Below are positions 1 through 11,000 of a stretch of DNA of 64,000 nucleotides, piece by piece (the first letter of the stretch is position 1; every line of letters begins with the position of its first letter). The notes beneath the pieces were generated by a model that worked only from the letters and a program-made list of their open reading frames with translations, was not told where the DNA came from and made no database searches. Origin of the DNA: JBMOUD01 sp049319665 (GTDB lineage Bacteria > Pseudomonadota > Gammaproteobacteria > Enterobacterales > Enterobacteriaceae); contig NZ_JBMOUD010000007.1 in NCBI RefSeq assembly GCF_049319665.1, forward strand, positions 175,910 through 239,909, given 5' to 3'. The translations under genes were made by a program, and so were the position numbers.

Positions 1-3000
1 ACGCCAGATAAATCGCGTTACCGCCCAGCTCGTTCAGGGCATCTATCTGCTGCTGACGTTTTTCATCCAGCGCAGAACGACCACTCAGGTATACCGTTGC
101 ATCGTAGTTGGCACACAGGAAACGGGCAAAGATCAGGCCCAACGCCCCTAAACCACCGGTGATCAGGTAAGTTCCCTGCTGGCGCAGTGGTGCAGCAGCG
201 GCAGTAGGCTGGTTAACGGCGTCAAGCTGAGCAAGGCTCTTAGTGACCAACTGAGCATCGGCGGCAAAACGGCGTACCAGGCGTTTCCCCTGCACGTAAC
301 GCACATCGGCATCTTTCGAGGTGTCGCTAAATTCGGTTTTAATCAGCGCGGCGATATTGCTCAGGTCAGATTCGTTATCCCAATGGACGACATGGCCGAT
401 ATAAGCAGGTTTTTCAACACGTAAGGTACGGTAGAAACCGCTGGCACCGGAGACATCAGGCAAGCTGCTGTTGGCGATATGGAAATGAACAAAGCGCGCG
501 TTCTTCACCTTACGCATCAGCGCTTTGGTCAAGGCAAACAGGCTATTCGGCCCACGATTCATACGCGCCACTAACGCGTCATTGTCTTGCGTTGGTGCTG
601 CCCACAGTACGCGATCGAGCTTAGCGCCCTGTGCCAACAACGCATCGACGGCGGCAATGAAATCGTCGCTATTACCTGCACGTACTGACGCACGACCCGG
701 CTGGCTGTTGATATCCAGCTCGGCGGCAAGTTCGATACGCTGAATTTGTGGCGCATTAGCAGACTGGGTAAGCAGGTTGGCAAAGCGCTCAACGTCTTGC
801 GTATTACCGATCAGTAACACTTGCTCTAACGGAGCATCCGCTTCTAAGACCGCTTTCTCAATCCAGTAAGGCTGATACAGGCTGGCTGCTTCATGTGCGT
901 TCAGTGCTGGCAGTTCGGCTTTCACCGGCTCTTGCACAGGTAAATTCTCACTAAGAACACGCAGGCTCAAACCACGGAAGGTCAGCGCAACCTGCTCAGG
1001 ATTCGCCGCGTCGCAGAGCGAAATATCAACTTTAACGATGCCATCGCGCAGGCTATTTTCGCCAACTGAGATAACCGTTGCTGTCATGGCCGCGCTGCAC
1101 GGATGCAGCAATTCGAAGCCTTCCAACGCAAATGGAAGAACCAGCGCACCCGGCGCATCGCTATCAGTGGCTTGTAATGCGCGCATCTTCTCAGTAGCCC
1201 ATACCACGGCGGCCTGTAAAGCACCGTCGGCCAGAGAAGGATGAATAATAAAATCGTGACTTGTTCCGGCTGGCAGCGAGAGATTCGCTACACCGGCTTC
1301 TTCGCTGATGGTCAGTTGGCTGATAGCACGCAGACCTGCACCGTAGCACATTTGCAAGCCATCAAGAGTTTGGTAGCACGCCTGCGCATCGAAGGTACGC
1401 GCATCAGCGGTGAGCGCCGCAGCCGGTATAACAGGCAGAGCAGTATCGGCAAAACCCACCAGTCCGCGGCAATGCAGGGTGTTATCCGCACCAAGCACCT
1501 GGAATGCCCACTGGTCGCCAGCAGCCTGCGGGTCGAGTTGAACGTAAATATCGCACGCCGCATCTTGAGAGGCCAACGGACGTAACCAAGCAACCTGAGA
1601 GAAGCGCAGCGCACTGGCGTCTTTCGCCTCAATCGCATCGCTGAAGACCGCACGCACCAGCTCCAAATACATCACGCCCGGCAGGATCGCCTGGCCGCCA
1701 ATATTATGGTCAGCAATAAAGAATTCGTTGCCTTGCAACACGGCTTGATAGCGAGAACTGCCGACATTGGTGACACGGTGCAGTTGAGCGGGCAAGGTGG
1801 CACGCGGCAAGACCGTGTTATTACCTGGCGCAATCCAGAAATGATTATGGATAAACGGATAGGTCGGCAGCGTCACCAGGCGAGTATCCACCTTGGCAAA
1901 TAACGGTGCCCATTCGAGCTGAGCACCGCGCATGTAGACGCCACTCAGCTGTTGCAGCAGCGCTTTACGCTTGGCCGCATCGACTTTGTCGGTAGCATTA
2001 AGCAGCGTGATACCTTCAGCGCTGGCTTTTTCCGCCTCGTCTGCAGCATGTTCTTGCAGGCTCAATTCACCTTGCGCTGCGGCGTCTTCTAATGCCGTGA
2101 TGATGGTCTTAACATCGCTGCCTACAAAGCTATAACGATAGGCAAAATGTTCACGACAGGTCAGTAATGTGGCGCTCACATCGCTTAGCGATGCCTCTGT
2201 ATTTTCACTTAACCACTGGGCTAAATCTTTTTGACGTTGCAGCAGCGCTGCCGGGCTTTTGGCCGAAAGCGCAATCAGATAATCGTGATGCGCGGCAGAT
2301 TTGCCTTTGCTGCGTTTGCTGCTGACAACCTCTGGCGCTTCTTCTAAGACCACGTGCGCATTCGTGCCACCAAAACCAAATGAGCTAACGCCCGCACGTA
2401 GCGGGGTATTGGCATCAATTCGTTTCCACTCAGTGGCTTTATCCACGAAGAAGAACGGGGTGGAGGTTGCATCAATGCGCGGATTCAGCGCCGTAAAATT
2501 ACGCAGCGGAGGCAGTTTACGATGCTTAAAGGCCTGCAAAACTTTGATAACACCGGCAACGCCAGCGGCTGCTTCGAGATGACCAATGTTAGTTTTAGCT
2601 GAGGTCAGTCCGCAGAAAGCCTCATCCAGCGAAATATTTTGTTGCTCGGCCAGCGTGGCGAATGCGCTGGTCAAGCCAGCAAATTCAATCGGATCACCCT
2701 TCGGTGTTCCGGTGCCATGTGCTTCAACCAAACCAATGGTGCTAACCGGCACACCTGCGCGGGTATTAGCGGCAACAATTACATCGGCCTGCGCTTCAGA
2801 ACTTGGATAAGTCAGCGTGTAAGTTGCGCCGCAGTGATTAATCGCGCTGCCTTTGATCACACCGTGAATGGTGTCACCGTCAGCCAAGGCTTTATCGAGC
2901 GGTTTAAGCAGTAAAACACCCGCGCCTTCCCCACGTACGTAACCATCAGCGGTGGCATCAAAAGAGTGACAGGCGGCGGTTGGAGAGAGCATCCCCATCT

Positions 3001-3634
3001 TGGCAAAAGATTGATGGCGGGTAGCGGTTAAAATAAGATTCACACCGCCACTGATCGCTATTTCACAGTCGCCATTAGTAATGGCCTGAATAGCGCTATG
3101 GATAGCGTTTAATGAACTGGAGCAGGCCGCATCAATTGGAATACTCGGGCCATGAAAATCAAAAAAATGAGAAATACGGTTAGCAATAATCGAGGTTGCC
3201 GTGCCTGTTGCATGGTGGGCTTCTATAGTATTACCGGCGTTTTCCTGTAATTCTTTATAATCGTTATTAAACACACCAATAACAACGCCGACTTTACTCC
3301 CACGTAGTGTAGAAGGAGGAATACCGGCATCTTCCAAGCACGACCATGTCAATTCCAGCATTAATCTCTGCTGCGGATCCATTGTTTCAGCAACCTTTGG
3401 CAAAATGCCAAAAAATTGGTTATCAAAACCATCCACTACATCAAGAAATGCCCCTGATAAAAGCTCATTAGGATCTGGCTGTAGGCCTGATTTATATTGG
3501 CTTGCAGAAACATTCCGACGAGAAAGAGAAGTCGCAGCGACAGAGTTGTGACAATTAACAATATTGTTCCAAAATTCACTGTAGCTGTGAGCATCAGGAA
3601 ATCGACAAGATACACCTATAATTGCTATATCCAT
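1..3634 (-). CDS. Trans-AT type I polyketide synthase, N-terminal part (KS-DH-KR...), gene continues beyond the left edge
   Basis: The gene reads leftwards from ATG at 3634 and stays open to position 1 (about 1,211 residues visible). The protein begins directly with a ketosynthase: the active-site Cys is at residue 171 (DAACSSS), the catalytic His residues at 306 (EAHGTGT) and 352 (KTNIGH). After a linker of about 170 residues that contains no acyltransferase comes a dehydratase domain with the His643 motif HNIGGQAILPG and a later DxxxQ partner (HPSLADGALQ). A ketoreductase follows, with its NADPH motif GTYLITGGLGALG near residue 1155. KS directly followed by DH/KR without an embedded AT is the layout of trans-AT PKSs, in which a separate malonyltransferase loads the carrier proteins. 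The product cannot be told from one module. It probably acts in the cytosol as part of a larger cluster lying to the left. Confidence 0.88.
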   Translation of the reverse strand, partial: MDIAIIGVSCRFPDAHSYSEFWNNIVNCHNSVAATSLSRRNVSASQYKSGLQPDPNELLSGAFLDVVDGFDNQFFGILPKVAETMDPQQRLMLELTWSCLEDAGIPPSTLRGSKVGVVIGVFNNDYKELQENAGNTIEAHHATGTATSIIANRISHFFDFHGPSIPIDAACSSSLNAIHSAIQAITNGDCEIAISGGVNLILTATRHQSFAKMGMLSPTAACHSFDATADGYVRGEGAGVLLLKPLDKALADGDTIHGVIKGSAINHCGATYTLTYPSSEAQADVIVAANTRAGVPVSTIGLVEAHGTGTPKGDPIEFAGLTSAFATLAEQQNISLDEAFCGLTSAKTNIGHLEAAAGVAGVIKVLQAFKHRKLPPLRNFTALNPRIDATSTPFFFVDKATEWKRIDANTPLRAGVSSFGFGGTNAHVVLEEAPEVVSSKRSKGKSAAHHDYLIALSAKSPAALLQRQKDLAQWLSENTEASLSDVSATLLTCREHFAYRYSFVGSDVKTIITALEDAAAQGELSLQEHAADEAEKASAEGITLLNATDKVDAAKRKALLQQLSGVYMRGAQLEWAPLFAKVDTRLVTLPTYPFIHNHFWIAPGNNTVLPRATLPAQLHRVTNVGSSRYQAVLQGNEFFIADHNIGGQAILPGVMYLELVRAVFSDAIEAKDASALRFSQVAWLRPLASQDAACDIYVQLDPQAAGDQWAFQVLGADNTLHCRGLVGFADTALPVIPAAALTADARTFDAQACYQTLDGLQMCYGAGLRAISQLTISEEAGVANLSLPAGTSHDFIIHPSLADGALQAAVVWATEKMRALQATDSDAPGALVLPFALEGFELLHPCSAAMTATVISVGENSLRDGIVKVDISLCDAANPEQVALTFRGLSLRVLSENLPVQEPVKAELPALNAHEAASLYQPYWIEKAVLEADAPLEQVLLIGNTQDVERFANLLTQSANAPQIQRIELAAELDINSQPGRASVRAGNSDDFIAAVDALLAQGAKLDRVLWAAPTQDNDALVARMNRGPNSLFALTKALMRKVKNARFVHFHIANSSLPDVSGASGFYRTLRVEKPAYIGHVVHWDNESDLSNIAALIKTEFSDTSKDADVRYVQGKRLVRRFAADAQLVTKSLAQLDAVNQPTAAAAPLRQQGTYLITGGLGALGLIFARFLCANYDATVYLSGRSALDEKRQQQIDALNELGGNAIYLA

Positions 3635-3639
3635 GTATT

Positions 3640-3890
3640 TCTCATTAATTAATGTAATTGGAAACTTCAGATTGCCAAATCAATTATTAACAGCAGAGGC
3701 TTGGATTTTTCTTAGACGCTATTTCGCCAGAGAGTAAATCAATTCCTGAATTTTGTTAATTTTTTTTACTAACAAAATCTTCCTTTTCCCGTGTATTTGG
3801 TTTCAAAATGTAAATAAAGTGTGTCAATTTAATGACGGACGCGTCGAATTACTTAATAAGTAATATCTTAATAATATTTTGCGCCCATTC
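3640..3890. repeat. PKS upstream region, copy A of a diverged direct duplication
   Basis: This segment, immediately ahead of the PKS start codon, is recognisably similar to 4250-4500 along its whole length, with small insertions and deletions. The best conserved part is a 26-base box at 3796-3821 (core GGTTTCAAAATGTAAAT) that differs at one position from its partner at 4408-4433. Other shared blocks include the CATTAAT...AATGT stretch beside the start codon and the ACAAAAT block at 3771-3777. Confidence 0.75.
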
Positions 3891-4249
3891 TCCCCACTAA
3901 AACTGAGGACTCGAGGAACTGGCATCTTCCAGACATAGACACGTCAGTCTCCTGACACGCCTGTGGCACCTTTAGCATAAACCACTGTGTATACACATTT
4001 TTTTAGCGAACCAGGGAGTCAGGTGAAAAATGTTCTGTCAAAATCATCAACGACAACAAGCCCCTAACCCCCGAAACTTACCAGTATCAGCGAGTCGTTC
4101 TGACTTATATCGGCGTACCGAAATATTCCACCAGAAATGGAATTTTTGAAGATAGATTTATGACAATTTAAAATATTTTTCATTCTTCACTGCAGCGACT
4201 AGCCTTAACTAATAGGTACAGGGCAGCCGCCATGACCGTGGCTATGCAT

Positions 4250-4500
4250 TTTTCATTAATAAATGTCATTTTGTTATATGGAATTGCTACTTCAAGTTAA
4301 CAGTAAGAACTTGGAATTTTCTTAGGTGTTATATTGCCGCAGAGATTAAATCAAATTAAGAAATTTGTTAATCGTTTTTGCTGACAAAATGTTTCTAATG
4401 AAGGGATTTTGGTTTCAAAATGTAAATGAAGTGCGGTTATTTGATGAAAAAATCCTCGGGTAACTTAATTAGTAGCCGTATTAATACAAGTTTTAGGTTA
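4250..4500. repeat. Copy B of the PKS upstream region, no gene behind it
   Basis: Direct-repeat partner of 3640-3890, offset by roughly 610 bases. In this copy the position equivalent to the PKS start is followed only by a 14-codon frame (from 4246 leftwards) that stops at once, so the promoter-like region is present without a gene. It looks like the remains of a second gene that was lost, or a promoter duplication. The 26-base conserved box is at 4408-4433. Confidence 0.75.
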
Positions 4501-5070
4501 TTTTTCATACTGCATGCCAAGTAATAATCCTCGGCATTAGGTTAATTTCTCTTCTCAAAAAAAGATATATTTCTCTATATATAAATAAAATCTATATAGC
4601 ATAACCACAAAAAATCAGACCAAAAAACAGTGAAAAATATTGGATATATAAGAAACCTATATTGCTTGATATCAACATAAGTATGCTTGACATGATTAAA
4701 TTTTAATTTTTTTCTAAGAAAAAATAACTAAAATGCAAAAAATTCATATTGTCATAATGAAATTGACATATAAATAATGCATTAGCATCCGCACTACTGG
4801 CTTTATAAAAATTCAAAAAACGTAGCCGCGAACATTAAAAACCCATCGACTTCACCCTATTATGAATACATTAAACGCCCTAACCACATGAAAGGCAGAT
4901 CATTATGCTGCCATTAACATCCTATTAAGAGAGTTGATGTATAAATAAGAATTTACTTAGTCTCAGTCGTTGAGAAATTTAAACTTAAGAATATTCTTAA
5001 TATAACAACGCTGCACAAATTTTATATCATTTTTACTTAAAAAATGGTGCTGCGTCACAGGATTGAAAAT

Positions 5071-5112
5071 AAAAACGCCAAAGCGTGTGTACACACACTT
5101 TGGCGTTTTATG
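5071..5112 (-). terminator. Rho-independent terminator of the nar operon
   Basis: Near-perfect inverted repeat with arms AAAACGCCAAAG and CTTTGGCGTTTT enclosing a GTGTGTACACAC-type inner stem, about 60 bases after the narI stop. Read leftwards it ends in a T-rich tract. The symmetrical A/T flanks mean it could also stop transcription coming from the left. Confidence 0.85.
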
Positions 5113-5172
5113 TTTCGACCAAGGTTTCTATAACCAATAAACCTCGAGATGCAGATCAGCGGGGCATATCGA

Positions 5173-5850
5173 CTAATGACGCCCTTTCACGACCTGATAG
5201 CGACGCGTCAGATACTCAACCGGTGCGCTCCAGATATGGACTAAACGGGTAAAAGGGAACAGTAAGAAGAGCGTCATGCCTAGCACCATATGCAGACGAT
5301 AAATAGACGCTACGCCTTCAAGATGCTCGGCGGCCCCACCATGGAATGTCACTATCGCCTGTGCCCAGCCCACCAGCTTCATCATTTCGCTGCCATCTAG
5401 ATGTTGTGCAGAGAACGGTAACGTGATCAACCCAAGACAGGCCTGGAGCAGTAACAACGCCATAATCAAAATGTCTGCCGCAGTAGAGGTTGCACGAACG
5501 CGTGGATTATAGAGACGACGCCACAGCAACATCCCGCCCCCTATCACCGTTAATACGCCAAAAACACCACCGGCGGCCATTGCCAGATGTTGCTTAGCGG
5601 CAATAGACAAAAACGACTGATAGACCCAGTGCGGTGTTAACAGACCGAAAAAATGCCCGAGCAAGATGCCAATGATGCCAATGTGAAAAAGATTAGATGC
5701 GAGTCTCATGCCTTTTTTACTTAGCATCTGGCTCGATCCCGCTCGCCAACTATATTGCCCATAGTCATAACGTAGCCAGCTTCCGGCCAGGAACACTGTA
5801 CCGGCGATATAAGGATAAACACTAAAGAAGAACAGGTTGATGTAGTGCAT
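5173..5850 (-). CDS. narI: Respiratory nitrate reductase A, gamma subunit (cytochrome b)
   Basis: 225 residues, the normal length for NarI. It is the di-haem membrane anchor that oxidises quinol and passes electrons to the NarH iron-sulphur subunit. Five hydrophobic segments are visible, starting with MHYINLFFFSVYPYIAGTVF, with His residues placed in the helices as expected for haem ligands. The N-terminal formyl-Met-type start without signal peptide is as in the family. A GGAGG ribosome-binding site precedes ATG 5850, and the gene follows narJ by 2 bases. It is the last gene of the operon, followed by the hairpin terminator at 5071-5112. Confidence 0.97.
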   Translation of the reverse strand: MHYINLFFFSVYPYIAGTVFLAGSWLRYDYGQYSWRAGSSQMLSKKGMRLASNLFHIGIIGILLGHFFGLLTPHWVYQSFLSIAAKQHLAMAAGGVFGVLTVIGGGMLLWRRLYNPRVRATSTAADILIMALLLLQACLGLITLPFSAQHLDGSEMMKLVGWAQAIVTFHGGAAEHLEGVASIYRLHMVLGMTLFLLFPFTRLVHIWSAPVEYLTRRYQVVKGRH

Positions 5851-5852
5851 GA

Positions 5853-6554
5853 TTATCGACCTCCAAGCGCTGAATCAGGCTGTGATTTCATCAAATCGAC
5901 GTATTGCGGCAGGGTGGTATTAGCAAATCGTTGCTGATATTCATTCGATGATGAGCAAGATTTGTCAGCGATAAACCTGACCTGCTCCTCCTGCCATACC
6001 GCATCCAACGCTTGTGGCGACGTATCGTCTTCTTCCACGGCAACACGTGGCGCAAACGCATCACTACAGAGCGGACTTTCTGCCAGAACCAGCAAGGTAT
6101 CGATAAGCACGGCGTAACGGCTTTCGCGTTGCTTCAGGCGAGCGCCCAATAGCGCCAGGATCGGGGCAATATCTTCCAATCCCTGTCGTGCGTCGGCATC
6201 AGACAATATGCTCAGATATTCTAGGTATACCGGTAAATAGTCCGGTAGCTCACGCTTGTCGAGGAAGAGCCCTACCTGCTGGTATTGGCTTAAGAGATCA
6301 ACCATCGCTTGACCGCGGTCACGAGATTCACCGTGTACATGTTCGAACAGTAATAATGACGTCGCCCGTCCTCGCTCAAAGAGCTCTCCCCACGCGGCTT
6401 GCGCGTCGAGCATCTCTTGCTGACATAGCTCGGTAATAAAGGATTGGATTTCAGGGGAATGTTCAGCACTCTCATCAAGGAGTTCCTGACGATGCAGCCA
6501 TAGCGCGTCGTTGGGATAATCGAGCAGACAGCCAAGCATTTTCAGGCTTTTCAT
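5853..6554 (-). CDS. narJ: Nitrate reductase molybdenum cofactor assembly chaperone
   Basis: 233 residues. NarJ is the cytoplasmic system-specific chaperone that binds apo-NarG and allows molybdenum cofactor insertion and membrane docking; it is not part of the final enzyme. The all-helical TorD/NarJ fold is recognisable from MKSLKMLGCLLDYPNDALW at the N terminus and the acidic central helices. The start overlaps the narH stop in an ATGA arrangement (6551-6554) behind a GGAGG site, so translation is coupled to narH. Length and position agree with the standard narGHJI order. Confidence 0.95.
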   Translation of the reverse strand: MKSLKMLGCLLDYPNDALWLHRQELLDESAEHSPEIQSFITELCQQEMLDAQAAWGELFERGRATSLLLFEHVHGESRDRGQAMVDLLSQYQQVGLFLDKRELPDYLPVYLEYLSILSDADARQGLEDIAPILALLGARLKQRESRYAVLIDTLLVLAESPLCSDAFAPRVAVEEDDTSPQALDAVWQEEQVRFIADKSCSSSNEYQQRFANTTLPQYVDLMKSQPDSALGGR

Positions 6555-8086
6555 GGCTTACCTCCGGTTTTAGCCGAGACATCAATGGCATCAATACGGC
6601 GGCTATTAAATAAGTTGAAGTGCGTATCGCTACCGTGACAACCGTCGCCAAAACTAAAGCCACAGCCGCCGCGATCAGGAAACGCGTCACGGGCTATTTC
6701 TCGATGGCTTGAAGGCACGACAAAGCGGTCTTCATAGTTGGCAATCGCCAGATAGCGATACATTTCCTGCGCCTGCGCCTCGGTTAATCCGACCTCTTCC
6801 AAGGCACGGATATCACGCTCGCCTTCCACGGTTTCGGCACGCTTATAATGACGCATTGCTAGCAATCGTTTCAGCGCGCGGAGTACCGGTTGGGTATCCC
6901 CCGCCGTCAACAGATTCGCCAGGTATTGCACCGGGATACGCAGGCTTTCGACATCAGGCAAGATACCTGTATGCGCCAAGGCACCGGCATCGTCGGCTGA
7001 TTGAATCGGGGACAACGGCGGCACGTACCACACCATAGGCAAAGTGCGATATTCCGGGTGCAGCGGCAGAGCAAGCTTCCAGTCTACTGCCAATTTATAA
7101 ACCGGTGAGCGCTGTGCAGCATCAATAACCGAGTCTGGAATACCTTGCTCACGCGCCTGAGCGATCACCTCGGGATCATGAGGATCGAGAAAAATCCCAA
7201 GTTGCCGCTCATAGAGATCCTGCTCCCCCTCGCAACTGGCCGCGGCTGCAATACTATCGGCGTCATAGAGCAAAACGCCCAGATAGCGGATCCGTCCGAC
7301 ACAGGTTTCAGAGCACACTGTCGGCATTCCCGATTCAATACGCGGATAACAAAAAATACATTTTTCCGACTTGCCGCTTTTCCAGTTGAAGTAAATTTTC
7401 TTGTAAGGGCAGCCAGTGATACACATGCGCCAACCGCGGCATTTATCTTGATCGATCAAAACAATGCCATCTTCCTCGCGCTTATATATTGCTCCACTTG
7501 GACAGGTGGCGGCACAAGCAGGATTCAGGCAATGCTCACATAATCGCGGCAGATACATCATGAAAGTGTTTTCAAACTGGCCGTACATCTCCTTTTGCAT
7601 CTGGGCAAAGTTACTGTCCTGAGAACGTTTAGAAAACTCGCCGCCAAGGATCTCTTCCCAGTTGGGGCCATGCTCGATTTTGTCCATCCGTTGACCAGTA
7701 ATCAAAGAACGAGGCCGGGCAATCGGCTGATGTTTACCGGCTTTAGCTGTATGTAAATGCTGGTAGTCAAAATCGAAGGGTTCGTAGTAATCGTCAATTT
7801 CGGGAATGTCGGGGTTAGCAAAGATATTGTGCAGCACACCGACCCGACTCCCCATTCTTGGTTGCAGCCGGCCATTGATTTTGCGGATCCAACCGCCTTT
7901 CCATTTTTGCTGATTTTCCCAATCAACCGGGTAACCGATGCCGGGCTTACTTTCAACGTTGTTAAACCAGGCATATTCCATGCCTTCGCGGCTGGTCCAG
8001 ACATTTTTACAGGTGACCGAGCAGGTATGACAGCCAATACATTTATCCAGATTCAGTACCATGCCGACTTGTGAACGAATTTTCAT
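6551..8086 (-). CDS. narH: Respiratory nitrate reductase A, beta subunit (4 Fe-S clusters)
   Basis: 511 residues. It relays electrons from NarI haem to NarG through one [3Fe-4S] and three [4Fe-4S] clusters. The cysteine groups are clear: CIGCHTCSVTC near residue 16, then CEHCLNPACAATC, then CRGWRMCITGC followed by CIFC. The Trp in CRGWRMC replaces a Cys, the known feature that makes one cluster [3Fe-4S]. I placed the start at MKIRSQVGM (8086) rather than an upstream ATG because it overlaps the narG stop as ATGA and gives the usual family length. Confidence 0.96.
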   Translation of the reverse strand: MKIRSQVGMVLNLDKCIGCHTCSVTCKNVWTSREGMEYAWFNNVESKPGIGYPVDWENQQKWKGGWIRKINGRLQPRMGSRVGVLHNIFANPDIPEIDDYYEPFDFDYQHLHTAKAGKHQPIARPRSLITGQRMDKIEHGPNWEEILGGEFSKRSQDSNFAQMQKEMYGQFENTFMMYLPRLCEHCLNPACAATCPSGAIYKREEDGIVLIDQDKCRGWRMCITGCPYKKIYFNWKSGKSEKCIFCYPRIESGMPTVCSETCVGRIRYLGVLLYDADSIAAAASCEGEQDLYERQLGIFLDPHDPEVIAQAREQGIPDSVIDAAQRSPVYKLAVDWKLALPLHPEYRTLPMVWYVPPLSPIQSADDAGALAHTGILPDVESLRIPVQYLANLLTAGDTQPVLRALKRLLAMRHYKRAETVEGERDIRALEEVGLTEAQAQEMYRYLAIANYEDRFVVPSSHREIARDAFPDRGGCGFSFGDGCHGSDTHFNLFNSRRIDAIDVSAKTGGKP

Positions 8087-11000
8087 TTTGCGCTCTCCTG
8101 CTGCCGATCGTTGCCTTCGCCATCGAGCCAAGCGATATCTTTCATTTTGCGTACCACCACAAATTCATCCCGGTTAGAACCAACGGTGCCGTAATAGTTA
8201 AAGCCGTAAGCCAGCTGAGCGTAGCCGCCAATCATATGCGTCGGTTTCGGCGTAATACGGGTTACCGAGTTATGAATACCACCGCGTTGGCCGGTAATTT
8301 CTGAACCCGGAATATTTACCAGTCGTTCTTGTGCGTGATACATCATGGTCATGCCAGCCGGTACGCGCTGACTGACCACGGCTCTGGCAGTCAACGCACC
8401 GTTACTGTTGAAAGCCTCGATCCAGTCATTATCTGCAATGCCCAATTCGGCGGCGTCTTCTTCGCTCATCCACACAATCGGCCCACCGCGCGATAGCGTG
8501 AGCATCAGCAAGTTATCGCTGTAAGTAGAGTGAATGCCCCATTTCTGATGCGGCGTCAGGAAATTCAGCGCTTTTTCTGGATTACCGTTAGGTTTGACAC
8601 CCAGCATTTGCTGCGCGCTGCGTGTATCAATCGGCGGACGATAAACTAATAGGCTTTCACCAAATGCTCTCATCCACGGGTGATCTTGATACAGCTGTTG
8701 TCGCCCGGAGAGCGTACGCCAAGGGATTAACTCATGAACGTTGGTATAACAGGCGTTATAGGAAACATGCTCATCCTCCAGGCCTGACCAGGTCGGGCTG
8801 GAGATAATTTTGCGAGGCTGGGCCTGAATATCGCGAAAGCGAATTTTCTCGTCTTCTTTATTGAGCGCCAGATGGGCATGTTCACGCCCGGTAAACTGTT
8901 CCAGAGCCTGCCAGGCTTTTACCGCCACCTGGCCGTTCGTTTCGGGAGCCAGTGTCAAAATCACTTCGGCGGCATCGATCGCGGTTTCAATCAGCGGTCG
9001 ACCTGCGGCAGCGCCTTCGGTTTTCACCCGATTGAGTTTTTTCAACAGGGCAATTTCACTATCAGTATTCCAGCCAATACCTTTCCCGCCGTTGCCCAGC
9101 GTATCCAGCAACGGACCGAGCGAGGTAAAACGCTCATAGATTGCCGGATAGTCGCGCTCAACCGCCATAATATGCGGTGCGGTTTTCCCCGGAATCAGCT
9201 CACACTCGCCTTTACTCCACTGCTTAACATCAAAAGGCTGGGCCAGCTCAGAGGCGGAATCATGTTGGATAGGCTGCAAGACCACGTCTGTCTCTTGGCC
9301 TAAATGCCCGATGCACAGTTCGGAGAAACGTTTGGCGATGCCTTTATAGATATCCCAATCGCTTTTCGCTTCCCAGGCAGGTTCAACCGCGGCAGAAAGT
9401 GGATGAATAAAGGGATGCATATCCGAAGTATTCATGTCGTCTTTTTCATACCAAGTCGCGGTTGGCAATACGATATCGGAGTAAAGGCAGGTACTCGACA
9501 TACGAAAATCAAGCGTCACCACTAAGTCCAGCTTGCCTTCAAGCCCTTGCGGCTGCCACTCGACATCTTCAGGCATTACACCGCCTTGCACACCGAGATC
9601 TTTGCCTTGCACGCCATTGTCGGTGCCGAGCAGATATTTCAGGAAATATTCATGACCTTTACCGGAGGAACCCAACAGATTAGAACGCCAGACAAACAGA
9701 TTACGCGGATGGTTCTTGCCGCTGTCCGGTTGTTCAGAGGCGAATTTTATCCGTCCGGCTTGTAATTCACGGACGGTAAAAGCCTGTGGCGTCAGCCCCG
9801 CGTCAGCAGCCTGGCGGGCAATGTGCAGCGGGTTTTCATTAAGCTGCGGCGCCGACGGCAACCAGCCCATACGTTCGGCGCGAACGTTGAAATCAATTAA
9901 ATGTCCGCTAAAGGCAGATTTATCAGCTAATGGCGATAACAACTCAGCGGCAGTAACCGTTTCGTAACGCCATTGGCTGCTATGCTGATAGAAAAATGAG
10001 GTGCTGTTCATTTGGCGCGGCGGGCGCTGCCAATCTAGCCCAAAGGCCAAAGGCAACCAGCCGGTTTGTGGCCGTAGTTTTTCTTGCCCAACATAGTGCG
10101 CCCAACCGCCGCCGCTTTGCCCCACGCAACCGCAGAACACCAGCATATTAATTAAGCCGCGGTAGTTCATATCCATATGGAACCAGTGGTTCATCCCGGC
10201 CCCAACAATAATCATTGAGCGGCCGTGAGTTTTCGCAGCGTTATCAGCAAATTCACGAGCAATATGGATAATGTTCTGGCGAGAAACGCCGGTGACTTGC
10301 TCAGCCCAGGCTGGCGTATAGGCTTTGATATCATCGTAACTGGATGCACAATTATCGTCATTCAGCCCACGATCCAACCCATAATTGGCCAGTAGCAGAT
10401 CGTAAACCGTGGTGACCTGCACTTGCTGACCATCGGCCAGGGTTAAGGTTTTTACCGGCAGTTTATGGACTAAGACATTATTTAATTTCAGCTCACGAAA
10501 GTGTGGGTGTTCATCGCCACCGAAATACGGAAACCCCACCTCAGCAACTGCATCCTGACAACCAAGCAAACTTAGGCGTAATTGGCATTCATGACCGGCG
10601 GCACGCGCCTCCAGATTCCATTTGCCTTTTTCTCCCCAGCGATAGCCAATCGAGCCATTTGGCGCCACTAATTCACCTGAGTCTTCACTCAATGCCACGG
10701 TTTTCCACTGTGGGTTGTTCTCTTCGCCCAACCCTGCGGATAAGTCAGAGGCGCGCAGCATTCTTCCCGCTACGCTGTAGCCCTCTTCACGCGGTTCGAG
10801 CATCACCAACATCGGCATATCACTGTAACGACGGGCGTAATCAATAAAATATTGGCAAGGATTGTCGAGATGGAATTCGCGCAGCATCACGTGGCCCATT
10901 GCCATCGCCAGCCCGCTATCGGTACCTTGTTTCGGTGCCAGCCATTGATCGCAGAGCTTAGTGACTTCAGCATAATCAGGAGTAATGGCGACTGTTTTGG

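Larger units (their letters stand above)
3635..5070. other. AT-rich non-coding region upstream of the PKS gene
   Basis: About 1.4 kb without a convincing gene on either strand. It contains the two diverged copies of the PKS upstream region described separately, joined by a 340-base spacer. Beyond 4500 it is extremely AT-rich, with runs of A and T and no stable hairpin until the nar terminator at 5071. The unusually long space and low GC suggest a regulatory region for the PKS operon, with H-NS-type silencing possible, or scar tissue at the edge of an acquired cluster. Confidence 0.7.

Noticed and set aside
1038..2914. Open frames on the plus strand opposite the PKS gene
   Set aside because: They are antisense shadows of a continuous PKS reading frame with conserved catalytic motifs.
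4202..4246. Short leftward frame of 14 codons rich in His and Gly beginning MHSHGHGG
   Set aside because: No clear ribosome-binding site, no homologue I recognise, and it lies where the lost gene of the duplicated upstream region would have begun; too weak to call a peptide.
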